Origin: Bacteroides sp.
GTDB lineage: Bacteria; Bacteroidota; Bacteroidia; Bacteroidales; Bacteroidaceae
DNA: 64,000 bases
Reading direction: 5' to 3'
NCBI GenBank assembly: GCA_021203515.1
Contig: JAJQAY010000064.1
Location: 1 to 64,000 of the forward strand
Below are positions 28,119 to 37,631 of the stretch, piece by piece (the stretch's first letter is position 1; every line of letters begins with the position of its first letter). The notes below the pieces were generated by a model. That model had not been told where the DNA came from. It saw only the letters and a list, made by a program, of their open reading frames with translations, and did no database searches. The position numbers and the translations under genes are program-made.

Positions 28119-28181
28119 AATGTGGAAAAGCCGGTTATTCGAGAGATATAAACTCAAATAACCGGCTTTTCCACATTCAGT
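28119..28181 (+). terminator. rho-independent terminator of the lipoprotein gene
   Basis: A perfect 21-bp inverted repeat (28119-28139 and 28157-28177) containing AAAGCCGGTTATT and AATAACCGGCTTT lies 12 bp after the stop. Confidence 0.8.
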
Positions 28182-28228
28182 TTGAAATATCTTTTGAGCT
28201 GTCATCCCCCTACCCTAGTACCTATTTC

Positions 28229-28289
28229 GTTCCCCGGTGCCGAACACCCTGTTCCCCGGTGAGGAACGACCCGTTTCCCGGTGGGGAAC
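28229..28289. repeat. 22-bp periodic word array (locus 3), GTTCCCCGGTGnGGAAC type
   Basis: Three 17-bp words lie exactly 22 bp apart: GTTCCCCGGTGCCGAAC (28229), GTTCCCCGGTGAGGAAC (28251) and GTTTCCCGGTGGGGAAC (28273). The outer GTTCC/GGAAC arms are complementary. The same word family forms an array at 43609. Confidence 0.85.
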
Positions 28290-28389
28290 AAAAGCCACCC
28301 CGCAGAGTATGTGCTAAATAGATATTAAAGATGTAGATAATTAAAGCCAGATACACTATAAAGTATCACTGCCTCTGCTAAAAACTATT

Positions 28390-28477
28390 CTTACTACAGC
28401 TATGTAATTTTCTTACTACAGCTATAGTAAGAAAGCAACACAGCCGTATTATTGTCTTACCACGGCTGTAGTAAGAA
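28390..28477. repeat. 22-bp periodic word array (locus 4), CTTACTACAGCTATAGTAAG type
   Basis: In-phase units start at 28390 (CTTACTACAGCTATGTAA), 28412 (CTTACTACAGCTATAGTAAG), 28434 (degenerate, AGCAACACAGCCGTATTA) and 28456 (CTTACCACGGCTGTAGTAAG). The outermost parts also form an inverted repeat (CTAAAAACTATTCTTAC ... GTAAGAATAATTTTTAG). Confidence 0.8.
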
Positions 28478-28530
28478 TAATTTTTAGAATATAGCGACTT
28501 AATTTTTAGGCTTAAAGCTTTCTATTTTAC

Positions 28531-28538
28531 TATATTTG
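28531..28538 (+). promoter_or_regulatory. -7 promoter element of a small membrane protein gene
   Basis: TATATTTG matches TAnnTTTG, 39 bp before the ATG at 28578. Confidence 0.55.
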
Positions 28539-28577
28539 CAGTCTAAATATATTCAACATACTTAATATAAAGAAGAC

Positions 28578-28746
28578 ATGAAAAAAAAGATGGATATCAA
28601 TATTACCGATTGTTGCTCTTTTCATTATAGCAACCCTCCCAACCGACGACTTTCTATCAAAATCTTACATTATCAAAAGCGGCATTGCTTTAATATTCAT
28701 GATAATAGCCGTCATTGAATTGCTAAAAGACAAGAATAAGCAATAA
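28578..28746 (+). pseudogene. very small membrane protein (~55 aa), frameshifted at the start
   Basis: After the ATG a run of eight A (28581-28588) shifts the frame. With seven A the product reads MKKRWISILPIVALFIIATL, then a polar stretch (PTDDFLSKSYIIKS) and a second hydrophobic segment GIALIFMIIAVIELL ending KDKNKQ: two membrane helices joined by a short loop. It has its own promoter. The family is not recognised. Total length fits one extra base. Confidence 0.55.
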
Positions 28747-28748
28747 GC

Positions 28749-29603
28749 TTATCGCATCGGCACCCGCATAGGAGACGGCATAATGGTAGACCCTCCATCC
28801 CTTTTATTGTCGAAAACGACATTGCGAAGGATTTCATACACCAACCCGCCTACATCAAAGCCTAGCTTGAATTTGTCGAAGTTATAACAAGGAACTACCA
28901 TGGGGACTGTCTCCCAACGCCCCGCATGGCATCATAGTAGCGTTGCACACCCACCTCTACGCCAAAACGCTCAGACATGTCCAGCGACATGGAACCTCCG
29001 TAATAATTGGTAGTCATCCCATAAGGATTTCCAATGGTATAGGAACCGAAGGCCTTGAAAAGTGACCCGATCGGAAGGATGATATAGCAATGCACCCGAA
29101 GTGCTGAATACCTGCCCGGTGGAATGTATCATGTTTATCTTCATGGCATCCACCCCAAACTGGAGTGTCAACTTCTGAGTAAGAGCCTGCTGATAGCCCA
29201 ACGAAGTATTGTTGATGCGTCCGATGCACGGAATACTCGTCTGCCCTCCTGAACCGAAGAAGGCTCCGTGACGGAACTGTTTCAGTATGCCGTCCGTATG
29301 GTAATCGCCCCGGAAGAGCAAAGAAGGATTAGTCTGATAGGGCAAGGTAAGTGACTCTTTCAGTGAGAAATCGGGTGAAGAATATGGATACTTCGTTGGT
29401 AGCGAAGGAGAAATGGCAGACTTTTCCGGAGAAAGACCCAAGGAAGGAAGCAAAGGTTCGCCGATTACGGGATAAGCACGCACACTGTCGCGTGCAAAAC
29501 GCGCGCTATCCTCTTGCGCAGAAAGCTGTTGCAAAGTAAAAAACAGCAGTAAGAATAAGCCCAAACGTATTCTGAGACTTGAAATGGCAATCTTCGGTTT
29601 CAT
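28749..29603 (-). pseudogene. Bacteroidales secreted protein of unknown function, two frameshifts
   Basis: The signal peptide (IRLGLFLLLFFTLQQLSAQ) is followed by a Ser/Pro-rich segment and then alternating aromatic beta-strand-like sequence (YGMTTNYYGGSMSLDMS; RFGVEVGVQRYYDAMRG), suggesting a small outer-membrane barrel. The frame breaks at A4 29058-29061 (A3 expected: DRVTFKAFGSYTIG) and at C4 28920-28923 (C5 expected: RGRWETVPMVVPCYN). One insertion and one deletion cancel, so the 855-bp length remains a multiple of three. Restored C terminus ...MPSPMRVPMR. Confidence 0.65.
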
Positions 29604-29634
29604 ACGTATCTATTGTTTAAATGAATAACTTATC

Positions 29635-30335
29635 TCATTGGCTTTCTATTAGCATCAGCCCTACTCCTTTCACGGTTTTGATAGTTATCGACTCATCCTC
29701 CGAAAGCAGTTTCCGGAGCTTCGTCACAAATACATCCAGGCTGAGGGAAGCAAAGTAATCATCTTCCGTATTCCAGAATTTATCGAGAATAGCCTCCCGG
29801 CGGATAACGTCTCCCCGCTTCTCACAGAGCATCTGTAACAAGCCTGCTTCGCGCATGGTCAACGTTTATTCACTCCGGAAGAATGCTTCAGTGTGACATA
29901 CGAGGCATCCAGCACATACTCCTTACTTATTTTATAGCATTGGCTTTCGTCTTTGACTTTCTCCCCTTTGGAAAGTTTCAGCAAGGCTTGTATGTGGGCG
30001 TCCAGTTCTTCGGGAAGAAACGGCTTCTTGATATAATTGTTGGCACCAACTTCATAGCCTTTTACCACGTCTTTGAGAGATATTCGAGCCGAAGAGAACA
30101 GGACAGGCGTCTCTCCATCCGTCTCGCGGATGCGTTTCACCATCTCGTAGCCATCCATGACGGACATCTCTATATCGGACACGATAACATCGGGGTGATG
30201 CTCTCTCCATTGCGCAAGCCCCTCCTCGCCGTTAGCGGCCGTAACCACTTCATAACCGCCTATCATATCTTTCAAGCCACCCTGAACAATATAGCTCAAA
30301 CTCGGATCGTCTTCTACCAATAATAACTTTACCAT
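29635..30335 (-). pseudogene. OmpR-type response regulator, frameshifted between receiver and DNA-binding domain
   Basis: Start ATG 30335 (MVKLLLVEDDPSLSYIV). The receiver has the acidic pair (EDD), the phospho-acceptor Asp in VIVSDIEMSVMDG and the conserved Lys in IKKPF. After residue ~158 the frame breaks at AA 29861-29862 (AAA expected), giving RLTMREAGLLQMLC and the winged-helix C-terminal domain (LSLDVFVTKLRKLLSED...IKTVKGVGLML). As it stands, a receiver without DNA-binding domain would be made. No histidine kinase is adjacent. It is divergent from the third DUF3836 gene. Confidence 0.85.
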
Positions 30336-30355
30336 AATCAGCTCGTTGTATGCTA

Positions 30356-30432
30356 CAAATATACAAATTTCTTCGTTAACGTAACGATAACGTTGCGATA
30401 ACATTCGCCCTCATTTCCCTGCCCTATATTTG
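30356..30432. promoter_or_regulatory. divergent promoters flanking a TAACG word cluster
   Basis: Minus-strand TATATTTG (30356-30363) serves the response regulator and plus-strand TATATTTG (30425-30432) the DUF3836 gene. Between them, 30375-30402 contains repeated GTTAACG, CGTAACG, GATAACG, TTGCGATAAC words, a plausible operator shared by both genes. Confidence 0.55.
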
Positions 30433-30477
30433 CAACATCAAAAGGAAACAAAATGTATAACTTAAAAATAAAAGATT

Positions 30478-30966
30478 ATGAAGACTTTAGTATTATCAGT
30501 AGTGATTGCAATGACAGCAATAGTAAACGCAGTAAGTGACAGCGTAGTAGGCAAGTTTACTTATAACACCGAAATGGACGTGGAGCGCGTAGAGGCAACC
30601 ACCGTATTCACGGTAGAAGATGGAAAATATCTCCACAACCATCTGAAGTATAACTATACGTATGACGCCGACAACCGCGTTTCACAGAAAGAAGTGATGA
30701 AATGGAACGAAATGACGAAAGTATTTGAAAAGCAGTATCGCCTGAACTTCATATATTCAAACAATGAAGTGCCCATAGAATACACTTTATGGAACCAAAA
30801 GGACAATACTTATACGGAAGTAAAATCAAAGGCTATTTACCAGGCTATCGGCGAAAACATCAACTATCAAAGTTATGAATGGAACGCAAAAGAAAGTGCA
30901 TGGGATCTAACAGTGGCCCACAGTATGACAGACGAGAACAGCAAGCTGTTGGCACTGAGGAAGTAA
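30478..30966 (+). CDS. DUF3836 secreted protein
   Basis: The intact member of the three DUF3836 genes here: 162 residues, signal peptide MKTLVLSVVIAMTAIVNAVS, then a beta-strand-rich body with YNYTYDADNRVSQKEVMKWN, LNFIYSNNEVPIEYTLWN and INYQSYEWNAKESAWDL, i.e. repeated Trp-Asn hairpins about 40 residues apart. Secreted or periplasmic; family function unknown. It is divergent from the response regulator and followed by a terminator. Confidence 0.85.
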   Translation: MKTLVLSVVIAMTAIVNAVSDSVVGKFTYNTEMDVERVEATTVFTVEDGKYLHNHLKYNYTYDADNRVSQKEVMKWNEMTKVFEKQYRLNFIYSNNEVPIEYTLWNQKDNTYTEVKSKAIYQAIGENINYQSYEWNAKESAWDLTVAHSMTDENSKLLALRK

Positions 30967-30985
30967 GCCGAAAGGTATATAAAGA

Positions 30986-31035
30986 AAATGCGGCTGTCTG
31001 AAAGAATATATTTCGGCAGCCGCATTTATTTTTAT
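30986..31035 (+). terminator. rho-independent terminator of the third DUF3836 gene
   Basis: AAATGCGGCTG and CAGCCGCATTT form an 11-bp stem followed by a T-rich tail. The stem is symmetric and also lies just beyond the protease gene on the other strand. Confidence 0.85.
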
Positions 31036-31044
31036 TACTTAAAG

Positions 31045-32124
31045 TCAATCTTCCTTCTTGGAATATTCGGAAAACTCACAACCGAATTGCTCTACCAGCA
31101 TATTGTCCATTTCATCGACCTTCAAAGCCAGATTTACCAGGTTCTTGCAAATCTCATCTTCCGACTCTTCCGTGAGGTCGGACAAGTGAATGCGATAGGC
31201 TATATAAATCTGACGACCTTCAATACCCAGTTTATAGGGAACAAAGTCTTCGCCCAGGATATAATCCAGCACGCGCTCCACTTCTTTCTTGGGCAACAGA
31301 TTGATAGGCGAAACGGCAAACAGATAGGTATTGTCATAGACAAAGATGCGTATTTCGGAATTGCCTTTGTGGAAGGTCCAGGAGTCGTAACCGTCTCTGG
31401 CAATAATGGGATTAACTCCCATTTCGCTAATAGCGTGCTCGCAGAATGTACTCAATTCCGATTGCTCACGCTCGGCAAAAACACCTTCGGGTATCTTCTC
31501 ACCGCAAGACGGATAAAATTCCTCTTCTTCACTTATCAGTTCGTCGCAACTGTCACACTGCACCTGGAAAGCATCACGGTCGATAGCATCTACAGACTCC
31601 AGCAACTTGCGCAAAGCCTCTACCCACACACCAAAACCCATGTTGTCGGCATTACTAAACTTACTTACCGTCACACCCACCACTTCATTGTTTTCATTGA
31701 AGATAGGTCCGCCCGAATTACCCGGATTGACGGCTGCATCCGTCTGGATATAGTATTTTCCGTTCATCAACTGCTTGGGCGAAGATACCGAGCCTTCCGT
31801 CACCGTGAAAGGCATTCCGTAAGGATAACCTACCACACTTACCTTCCCACCGATAGCCAGCGAGTCGTCCGCTGCCAGGTTCAATTCGGGAAGAGAAGAA
31901 AAATCACCTTCCGCAGACAATAAAGCAATGTTCAACGAGGAATTGACAAGCACCACCTTGGCTAGATAAGGATTGCGGTCGTTGTCACGGATAGTCACCG
32001 TATGAAAACCATTCACTACGTGATAGTTCGTTACGAAAAGATTGTGTGCTTTCAGATAAAAGCAATTTCCGAAACCTCCGGCATGAGATACCTTATATAC
32101 GAGTTTATATATGTTTTGATCCAT
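31045..32124 (-). CDS. trypsin-like serine protease with zinc-ribbon-like segment; catalytic Asp and one Cys replaced
   Basis: The 359-residue protein has a DegP-like (S1C) protease fold without a signal peptide. The catalytic His35 (VTNYHVV) and Ser137 (NPGNSGGPI) are present. The Asp that should precede IALL is Asn65 (codon AAC at 31930-31932, one G to A from GAC). A treble-clef-like segment follows at residues 190-207: CDSC ... YPSCGEK, where Tyr204 (TAT at 31513-31515) stands where the third cysteine is expected (TGT to TAT). The C-terminal ~140 residues resemble a YbjN/CesT-like fold. It lies 25 bp after the partner gene at 32150, in one operon. Confidence 0.75.
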   Translation of the reverse strand: MDQNIYKLVYKVSHAGGFGNCFYLKAHNLFVTNYHVVNGFHTVTIRDNDRNPYLAKVVLVNSSLNIALLSAEGDFSSLPELNLAADDSLAIGGKVSVVGYPYGMPFTVTEGSVSSPKQLMNGKYYIQTDAAVNPGNSGGPIFNENNEVVGVTVSKFSNADNMGFGVWVEALRKLLESVDAIDRDAFQVQCDSCDELISEEEEFYPSCGEKIPEGVFAEREQSELSTFCEHAISEMGVNPIIARDGYDSWTFHKGNSEIRIFVYDNTYLFAVSPINLLPKKEVERVLDYILGEDFVPYKLGIEGRQIYIAYRIHLSDLTEESEDEICKNLVNLALKVDEMDNMLVEQFGCEFSEYSKKED

Positions 32125-32149
32125 ATTATATGTTTTTGATATGATTAAA

Positions 32150-33438
32150 TTAACCCATGAAGTTTCCCATCATCTTCTGTTGCAATTCGCCAACCAGACG
32201 GGTGTACTCCTCCATGTTCCCACTCATCATGGCAGCAGCCATCTTCTGTTACAGTTTCTGAATATCGTCACCGCCCATGACTTCGGCCACTTTCTGTTGC
32301 ATTTCCGAGAAGTCTACCTCATCATCATCGTCCAAATCACCTTCCATGATTTTGTCCATCGCATCGTAAAGTATCTCAGAAGCTTCTTCCAGCGGTTGAC
32401 TGCCAGCTTTACGCAACGCCTTAGTAATAATCACATTAATATTATCCTGCATATTGTTGTAGAAATAAGCCTCATAGAAGATATAAAGCAAGCGCACCGC
32501 ACTGCGTTCGTAGTTTTCGGACTGAATGGCTTCGGCAGCTTCCTTGTACATATTTACAAAGTTTTCCTGCACATTCTTCAGGAAAGAACGACGTTTGGTA
32601 GAGACCAGTATATCTACGAAATAAAGGTCTTCCGCCAACTTTTCTTTCGGCAGGGCAAGCAGCCTTTCAAGGAAAGCTTTTCCTTTTGCCACTACTTCTT
32701 CCGTAGGCAACTGAGCATCCATATCATCTATCGCTTTTTCAAGATCGTTCAGCAGCTGGCCTTGCGGACGGGCAAAATAAGAAATTTGGTAAAAAGTAGT
32801 ATCCAATACATTCCATGAATAACCGTAACGACGACCGGAATTATACTCTTTAAGAGTATCCAATATCTCGCGTCCCAAGGTTTGTATGCCTTCGTAAACA
32901 CGGTCTACTTCTTCCTGCGAATAGGGAGTAATTTGAGGTTCATAGCAGCGAGTAGCATCAAACTTCGTACAAAATTCATCATCATATTTATCACCGATAT
33001 GACAAATGTTCTGCAATACAAAATATATCTTATGCGGATGACTTTGCGACATCGGACAAACATATTTCATTCTCAACTTGTCACCGTCCTTCACAAAACG
33101 GGGCAACAGCAGTTTGTTCAAATTTAGGTCGGCAACCTGGCGAAGCATGGCTACACGTCCTTTTTCGGGCAAGTTCAAAAGTCGGTATTGATATGGAAAA
33201 AGCCGTCTTTTATTGAAATATCTACCAGAATGGAACTATGCGGAATATGAAATTCCGTACCGTCGGCATTACCATACTTTGTTCGGAAATCAGCATTCAG
33301 ATAATCGAGCAAGCTATGAAAAGCCTGCACGTATTAATCCTGATTGTACAATTCTACACTTTGTTCATAAGCTTCTGTTCGAATGGAGCTTTGTGTAGAG
33401 TCCACTACGGGAGGGACAAAAATAAGTGTTTGTTTCAT
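32150..33438 (-). pseudogene. unknown Bacteroidales protein paired with the protease; two stops and one frameshift
   Basis: The restored product is about 429 residues, starting MKQTLIFVPPVVDSTQSS. TAA at 33334-33336 (NQD-stop-YVQAF), a T5 to T4 type frameshift at 33177-33180 (restored INTDFLNLPEKGRV) and TAA at 32249-32251 (DDIQKL-stop-QKMAAA) split it. All stops fit CAA to TAA. The central 300 residues carry a YbjN/CesT-like segment (HINTDFLNLPEKGRVAMLRQ) and an acidic C-terminal tail (DLDDDDEVDFSEMQQ). No catalytic motif was recognised. It is the promoter-proximal gene of the protease operon. Confidence 0.65.
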
Positions 33439-33470
33439 AATTAATTATTAAACTGTTTATAAGCAAGTAG

Positions 33471-33478
33471 CAAAAGTA
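33471..33478 (-). promoter_or_regulatory. -7 promoter element of the protease operon
   Basis: Minus-strand TACTTTTG matches TAnnTTTG, 33 bp before the ATG at 33438. Confidence 0.55.
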
Positions 33479-33601
33479 AAAAAGAAACCGCAAATAAAAA
33501 AGCAAACAAGGGGATAAATGAAGAGGAATATTTATCTTATAAATTAATGTATTCCAATATATTACAAATAAAATGCGTAGAGAATATAAGGGGACACCCA
33601 C

Positions 33602-34480
33602 TCATTTTTTCCCTGCCAGATATACTCCACCCAATATAAAGGCAGCCCCTAGCAACGCCATCATCGTGAGGTGTTCGCCCAGAAAAGCGGCAGAACCTAC
33701 CAAGGTAAACAGAGGGTTTAGATAAATATAGTTGGAAGCCCGTACAGTACCCAATTGTTTCAATATGATATTCCACACTACAAAACATACCAAAGATGCC
33801 AATACTCCCAGGAAAAGAAGATTTAACCATACGGCAGGCTTCAGAAACTCGGTGAAATCAAACTGCCACGGGTGGATAAGGAATGTAGGAAGAATAGTCA
33901 ACACCCCATAAAAGAAGATTTTGCAGGTGATGAAAGTCGTTCGGTAACGACCGGACATCTTTTTCATTATCAAACTATAGAAAGCCCACGAAAGAGCAGC
34001 GAGCAGCGATAGAAAATCGCCCAACGGAGAAATCTTCAGTACAAACCGGCCGTTATAAACCACCAAAGCCACTCCTACCAATGCCAATAAAGAGCCACCT
34101 ATCAGACTACGAGTAGCTTTTTCTTTCTTATAAATCAACAAGGAAAGTATGGTAGTAAGCAGGGGTGCGGTACAGACGATGAACGCCACATTGGTAGCCA
34201 ACGTAATGTCCAGTGCCGTGTTTTCCGTATAAAAATAAAATGAACCGCCCGTAACACCTCCCAGTAACAGCCAAAGCTCGTCTTTCCAATTATCGGCAAA
34301 CAATTTATAAGGAGAAATAAACCAGATGCCCAAATAGGCGACCAAAAAACGAAGAAGGAATATTTCCTGCGGAGAAAGGCCGTACTCAATTAATATTTTG
34401 GTGGAAATAAAAGTCAATCCCCATATTCCTACTACAATAATAACAACAATATGATAAGTATAATTCTTCTTCGTATCCAT
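33602..34480 (-). CDS. EamA/DMT-family transporter
   Basis: About 292 residues with ten hydrophobic segments in two EamA halves (first: VVIIVVGIWGLTFISTK; second: LGDFLSLLAALSWAFYSL). Such proteins export metabolites or amino acids; the substrate cannot be predicted. I chose the ATG at 34480 (MDTKKNYTYHIV), because the promoter TATCTTTG at 34502-34509 lies downstream of an earlier in-frame ATG. Intact. Confidence 0.88.
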   Translation of the reverse strand: MDTKKNYTYHIVVIIVVGIWGLTFISTKILIEYGLSPQEIFLLRFLVAYLGIWFISPYKLFADNWKDELWLLLGGVTGGSFYFYTENTALDITLATNVAFIVCTAPLLTTILSLLIYKKEKATRSLIGGSLLALVGVALVVYNGRFVLKISPLGDFLSLLAALSWAFYSLIMKKMSGRYRTTFITCKIFFYGVLTILPTFLIHPWQFDFTEFLKPAVWLNLLFLGVLASLVCFVVWNIILKQLGTVRASNYIYLNPLFTLVGSAAFLGEHLTMMALLGAAFILGGVYLAGKK

Positions 34481-34501
34481 ATGTTTGTGATAAGTTGGCA
34501 A

Positions 34502-34509
34502 CAAAGATA
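34502..34509 (-). promoter_or_regulatory. -7 promoter element of the EamA gene
   Basis: Minus-strand TATCTTTG matches TAnnTTTG. It fixes the start at 34480. Confidence 0.65.
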
Positions 34510-34723
34510 AAAAAAGGGATGTAATCTTCTCAGACTTCATCCCTTGAAATATCCTAAAAAATCTTTCTTAGTAAATCCTATTGAATTAATTTGCTATTAT
34601 TTGTATTACAAACAAAAAATTAGTTTTAAAAGCACTTTACAAAGATAGACAATAAAAAGTATAATATCAAGCGTTTACTACTGTTTTTTGCGTCACATCG
34701 CTACAAATCTGAAAATAAACCCG

Positions 34724-34731
34724 TAACTTTG
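34724..34731 (+). promoter_or_regulatory. -7 promoter element of leuS
   Basis: TAACTTTG matches TAnnTTTG, 57 bp before the leuS ATG. The rest of 34510-34723 is AT-rich, with no feature recognised. Confidence 0.65.
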
Positions 34732-34788
34732 CACCACTTATAACAAGAAATTAACAGAGCTTTCAACAATATACTAACGAATACCATT

Positions 34789-37626
34789 ATGGAATACAAT
34801 TTCAGGGAGATTGAAAAGAAATGGCAGAAACGGTGGGTAGAGAATAAAACCTACCAAGTGACGGAAGATGAAACTAAACAAAAATACTATGTACTGAATA
34901 TGTTCCCCTACCCTTCCGGTGCGGGTCTGCATGTCGGTCATCCGTTGGGATACATTGCTTCGGATATTTATGCCCGCTACAAACGTCTGCAAGGTTTCAA
35001 TGTGTTGAATCCTATGGGATATGATGCCTACGGACTACCTGCCGAACAATATGCCATACAGACGGGACAACACCCTGCAATTACTACCGTCAACAATATC
35101 GACCACTATCGCGAACAGTTGGACAAGATAGGGTTTTCATTCGACTGGAACCGTGAAATCCGTACCTGCGATCCGGAATATTATCACTGGACGCAATGGG
35201 CTTTTCAAAAGATGTTCAACAGTTACTATTGCAATGACGAAAAGCAAGCCCGCCCCATCGAAGAACTGATTGAAGCATTCGCCAAATATGGCAACGAAGG
35301 ACTGAATGCCGCTTGCAGCGAAGAACTGAAATTCACTGCCGAAGAGTGGAACACCATGAGCGAAAAGGAACAACAGGAAGTCCTGATGAACTATCGTATT
35401 GCCTATCTGGGCGAAACGATGGTAAACTGGTGTCCGCAACTTGGTACGGTACTTGCCAATGATGAAGTTGTAGACGGTGTATCCGAACGCGGCGGTTTCC
35501 CCGTAGTTCAGAAGAAGATGCGCCAATGGTGCCTGCGTGTATCTGCTTATGCACAACGCCTCTTGGACGGACTCGATACTATTGACTGGACAGAATCTCT
35601 GAAAGAAACTCAAAAGAACTGGATAGGCCGCAGTGAAGGTACCGAAATACAATTCAAGGTAAAAGATAGTGATTTGGAATTTACCATCTTTACTACACGC
35701 GCAGATACTATGTTTGGCGTTATCTTCATGGTATTGGCTCCCGAAAGCGAACTGGTTCCTCAATTGACTACCGCAGCTCAAAAAACCGAAGTGGACGCCT
35801 ATCTCGAACGCACCAAGAAGCGTACCGAACGCGAACGTATTGCCGACCGCAGCGTGACCGGTGTATTCTCCGGAAGCTATGCAGTCAATCCTTTCACCGG
35901 AGAGGCTATACCCATCTGGATTAGCGATTATGTACTTGCCGGCTATGGAACAGGTGCTATCATGGCAGTACCTGCCCATGATAGTCGTGACTACGCTTTT
36001 GCCAAACATTTCGGATTGGAAATCCGTCCGTTGGTAGAAGGTTGCGACGTAAGCGAAGAGAGTTTCGATGCGAAAGAAGGCATCGTATGTAACTCTCCGC
36101 GCAAAGGCGTTACTCCTTATTGCGACCTTTCATTGAACGGATTGACTATTAAAGAGGCTATCGCCACTACCAAAAAATACGTAAAAGAACATAACCTGGG
36201 ACGTGTGAAAGTAAACTTCCGTTTACGCGATACTATTTTCTCCCGTCAGCGCTATTGGGGTGAACCGTTCCCGGTTTACTACAAAGACGGTATGCCTTAT
36301 ATGATTGATGAAAGCTGCCTTCCCTTGGAACTTCCGGAAGTAGCCAAATTCCTGCCTACCGAAACGGGAGAACCACCGTTGGGACATGCTACGAAATGGG
36401 CTTGGGATACTGTCAATAAATCCGTAGTAGACAACAACAAGATAGATAACATTACCATCTTCCCGTTGGAACTCAATACAATGCCGGGCTTTGCCGGTTC
36501 CAGCGCTTATTATCTGCGCTATATGGACCCACGCAACCACACAGCATTGGTCGACAAGAAAGTAGATGAATACTGGCGTAATGTAGACCTCTATGTGGGT
36601 GGTACGGAACATGCTACCGGCCACTTGATTTACTCCCGTTTCTGGAATAAGTTCCTGCACGACCTTGGTGTTTCTGCCGTAGAAGAACCATTCCAAAAAC
36701 TTGTAAACCAAGGTATGATACAGGGACGAAGCAATTTCGTTTATCGTATCAAAGACACTAACAAGTTCGCATCTTTGAACCTGAAAGACCAATACGACAC
36801 TACCCCACTCCACGTGGATGTCAATATCGTATCCAACGATATTCTGGATATTGAAGCCTTCAAAGCATGGCGTCCCGAATACGAAACGGCAGAGTTCATC
36901 CTCGAAGACGGTAAATATATCTGCGGTTGGGCAGTGGAAAAGATGAGTAAATCCATGTTCAACGTTGTCAATCCCGACATGATTGTAGAGAAATACGGTG
37001 CAGATACGTTTCGTATGTACGAAATGTTCCTCGGCCCGGTAGAACAATCTAAATCCTGGTATACAAATGGCATCGACGGTGTACATCGCTTCATCAAGAA
37101 GTTCTGGTCTTTGTTCTACGACCGCAATGATAATTACTTGGTGACGGATAAACCGGCTACCAAAGAAGAGTTGAAATCTTTATACAAACTTATCAAGAAA
37201 GTAACAGGAGACATCGAGCAATTTTCTTACAACACAAGTATCAGTGCTTTCATGATTTGTGTGAACGAACTGTTTACTTTGAAGTGCAGCAAGAAGGAAA
37301 TTCTGAACGAGTTTATCATCGTTCTTGCACCTTTCGCTCCTCATGTATGCGAAGAGTTATGGGAAAAATTAGGTAATGCGGGTTCCGTATGCGATGTACA
37401 ATGGCCGGCATACAATGAGGAATATTTAGTGGAAGATACGGTCAACTATACCATTTCCTTCAACGGCAAGGCGCGTTTCAATATGAAATTTTCCGCAGAT
37501 GCCGCATCGAACGATATTCAAGCTGCTGTATTGGCCGATGAACGTTCAGCTAAATGGATAGAAGGAAAGGCTATCAACAAAGTAATTGTAGTGCCGAAGA
37601 AGATTGTAAACGTTGTTGTTAAATAA
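34789..37626 (+). CDS. leuS: leucyl-tRNA synthetase
   Basis: The 945-residue class I synthetase charges tRNA-Leu. HIGH is seen as HVGH (residues 48-51, inside [16 protein letters not shown]). The editing (CP1) domain includes [20 protein letters not shown], the catalytic loop is [10 protein letters not shown] (KMSKS near residue 720), and the anticodon-binding helical domain follows. Residues ~145-200 contain a Bacteroidales-type insertion after [14 protein letters not shown]. There are no lesions in 2.8 kb. It is followed after 5 bp by the YitT-type gene. Confidence 0.97.
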   Translation: MEYNFREIEKKWQKRWVENKTYQVTEDETKQKYYVLNMFPYPSGAGLHVGHPLGYIASDIYARYKRLQGFNVLNPMGYDAYGLPAEQYAIQTGQHPAITTVNNIDHYREQLDKIGFSFDWNREIRTCDPEYYHWTQWAFQKMFNSYYCNDEKQARPIEELIEAFAKYGNEGLNAACSEELKFTAEEWNTMSEKEQQEVLMNYRIAYLGETMVNWCPQLGTVLANDEVVDGVSERGGFPVVQKKMRQWCLRVSAYAQRLLDGLDTIDWTESLKETQKNWIGRSEGTEIQFKVKDSDLEFTIFTTRADTMFGVIFMVLAPESELVPQLTTAAQKTEVDAYLERTKKRTERERIADRSVTGVFSGSYAVNPFTGEAIPIWISDYVLAGYGTGAIMAVPAHDSRDYAFAKHFGLEIRPLVEGCDVSEESFDAKEGIVCNSPRKGVTPYCDLSLNGLTIKEAIATTKKYVKEHNLGRVKVNFRLRDTIFSRQRYWGEPFPVYYKDGMPYMIDESCLPLELPEVAKFLPTETGEPPLGHATKWAWDTVNKSVVDNNKIDNITIFPLELNTMPGFAGSSAYYLRYMDPRNHTALVDKKVDEYWRNVDLYVGGTEHATGHLIYSRFWNKFLHDLGVSAVEEPFQKLVNQGMIQGRSNFVYRIKDTNKFASLNLKDQYDTTPLHVDVNIVSNDILDIEAFKAWRPEYETAEFILEDGKYICGWAVEKMSKSMFNVVNPDMIVEKYGADTFRMYEMFLGPVEQSKSWYTNGIDGVHRFIKKFWSLFYDRNDNYLVTDKPATKEELKSLYKLIKKVTGDIEQFSYNTSISAFMICVNELFTLKCSKKEILNEFIIVLAPFAPHVCEELWEKLGNAGSVCDVQWPAYNEEYLVEDTVNYTISFNGKARFNMKFSADAASNDIQAAVLADERSAKWIEGKAINKVIVVPKKIVNVVVK

Positions 37627-37631
37627 CAAAT

